This document shows, piece by piece, positions 63,821-64,000 of a stretch of DNA of 64,000 nucleotides (position 1 is the stretch's first letter; every line of letters starts with the position of its first letter). Origin of the DNA: Pseudoips prasinana (Eukaryota > Arthropoda > Insecta > Lepidoptera > Nolidae); contig OX621259.1 of NCBI GenBank assembly GCA_951640165.1, forward strand, positions 3,410,001-3,474,000. The letters are read 5' to 3'. Both the position numbers and the translations under genes were made by a program. A model generated the notes under the pieces. The model ran no database searches. It was not told the origin of the DNA and was given only the letters and a program-made list of their open reading frames with translations.

Positions 63821-64000
63821 GTCATAAAATTTAAGGCCCAGTCTTAAAGAGATTACCATGAATCATTGTCGTGTTGATTTGCTAACTGCCTCGGTTACTT
63901 ACTAACGGTACGGTAAAACGGTGTGAATAGAAATATGTATTTTGTGTATGGATACTGTCCCTATTGCTATTCACCCCCGTGTTTCTAATCACCCCGTTTT

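Overview
The window is nuclear DNA of an insect, almost certainly a moth or butterfly. It is AT-rich, has no compact gene array and consists almost entirely of transposable elements. The repeat classes are those usual in Lepidoptera: BEL/Pao, piggyBac, Jockey/CR1-like and RTE LINEs, three tRNA-headed SINE families, a 5S-rRNA-derived SINE, Lep1-type Helitrons ending in CTAG, and Harbinger-, mariner- and hAT-like short DNA elements. SINE families are named A, B and C here, a recurring LINE tail is LINE-G, and a recurring retroposed unit is unit F; these are local labels only.

Layout. 1-9240: a minus-strand BEL/Pao LTR retrotransposon (3' end outside the window) carrying a full piggyBac element (3567-6819, plus strand) inserted between its gag and pol regions. 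9365-16000: SINEs, Helitrons and a Harbinger-like MITE. 16067-16174 and 36865-36942: two short plus-strand open segments with good splice signals, the best candidates for exons of a host gene. 16190-33130: four plus-strand LINE regions (a LINE-G tail, a CR1-like LINE at 17300-20553, an RTE LINE at 23474-26660, another CR1/Jockey-group LINE at 30737-33130) with SINEs and Helitrons between. 33-39 kb: short TIR elements, two of them inside SINE-A copies. 39586-43190: a minus-strand Jockey LINE with an RT deletion and a nested LINE-G tail. 43-52 kb: SINE fragments and AT-rich spacer. 52547-54150: a Transib-like element (CACAGTG termini, 325-bp inverted repeats, 5-bp target duplication) inside another SINE-A. 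54.3-59.6 kb: two inverted unit F copies, each next to a LINE fragment. 59618-60658: an internally deleted Harbinger element. 61-64 kb: LINE and SINE fragments.

The only autonomous-looking gene is the piggyBac transposase (two exons, all recognisable catalytic and zinc residues present). Every retrotransposon ORF is broken by stops, frameshifts, truncations or deletions. Insertions are nested: piggyBac in Pao, LINE-G in Jockey, and Transib-like, hAT-like and G-ended TIR elements in three SINE-A copies. The two candidate host exons, 20.7 kb apart and both in phase 0, suggest that much of the window is intron of one unidentified gene.
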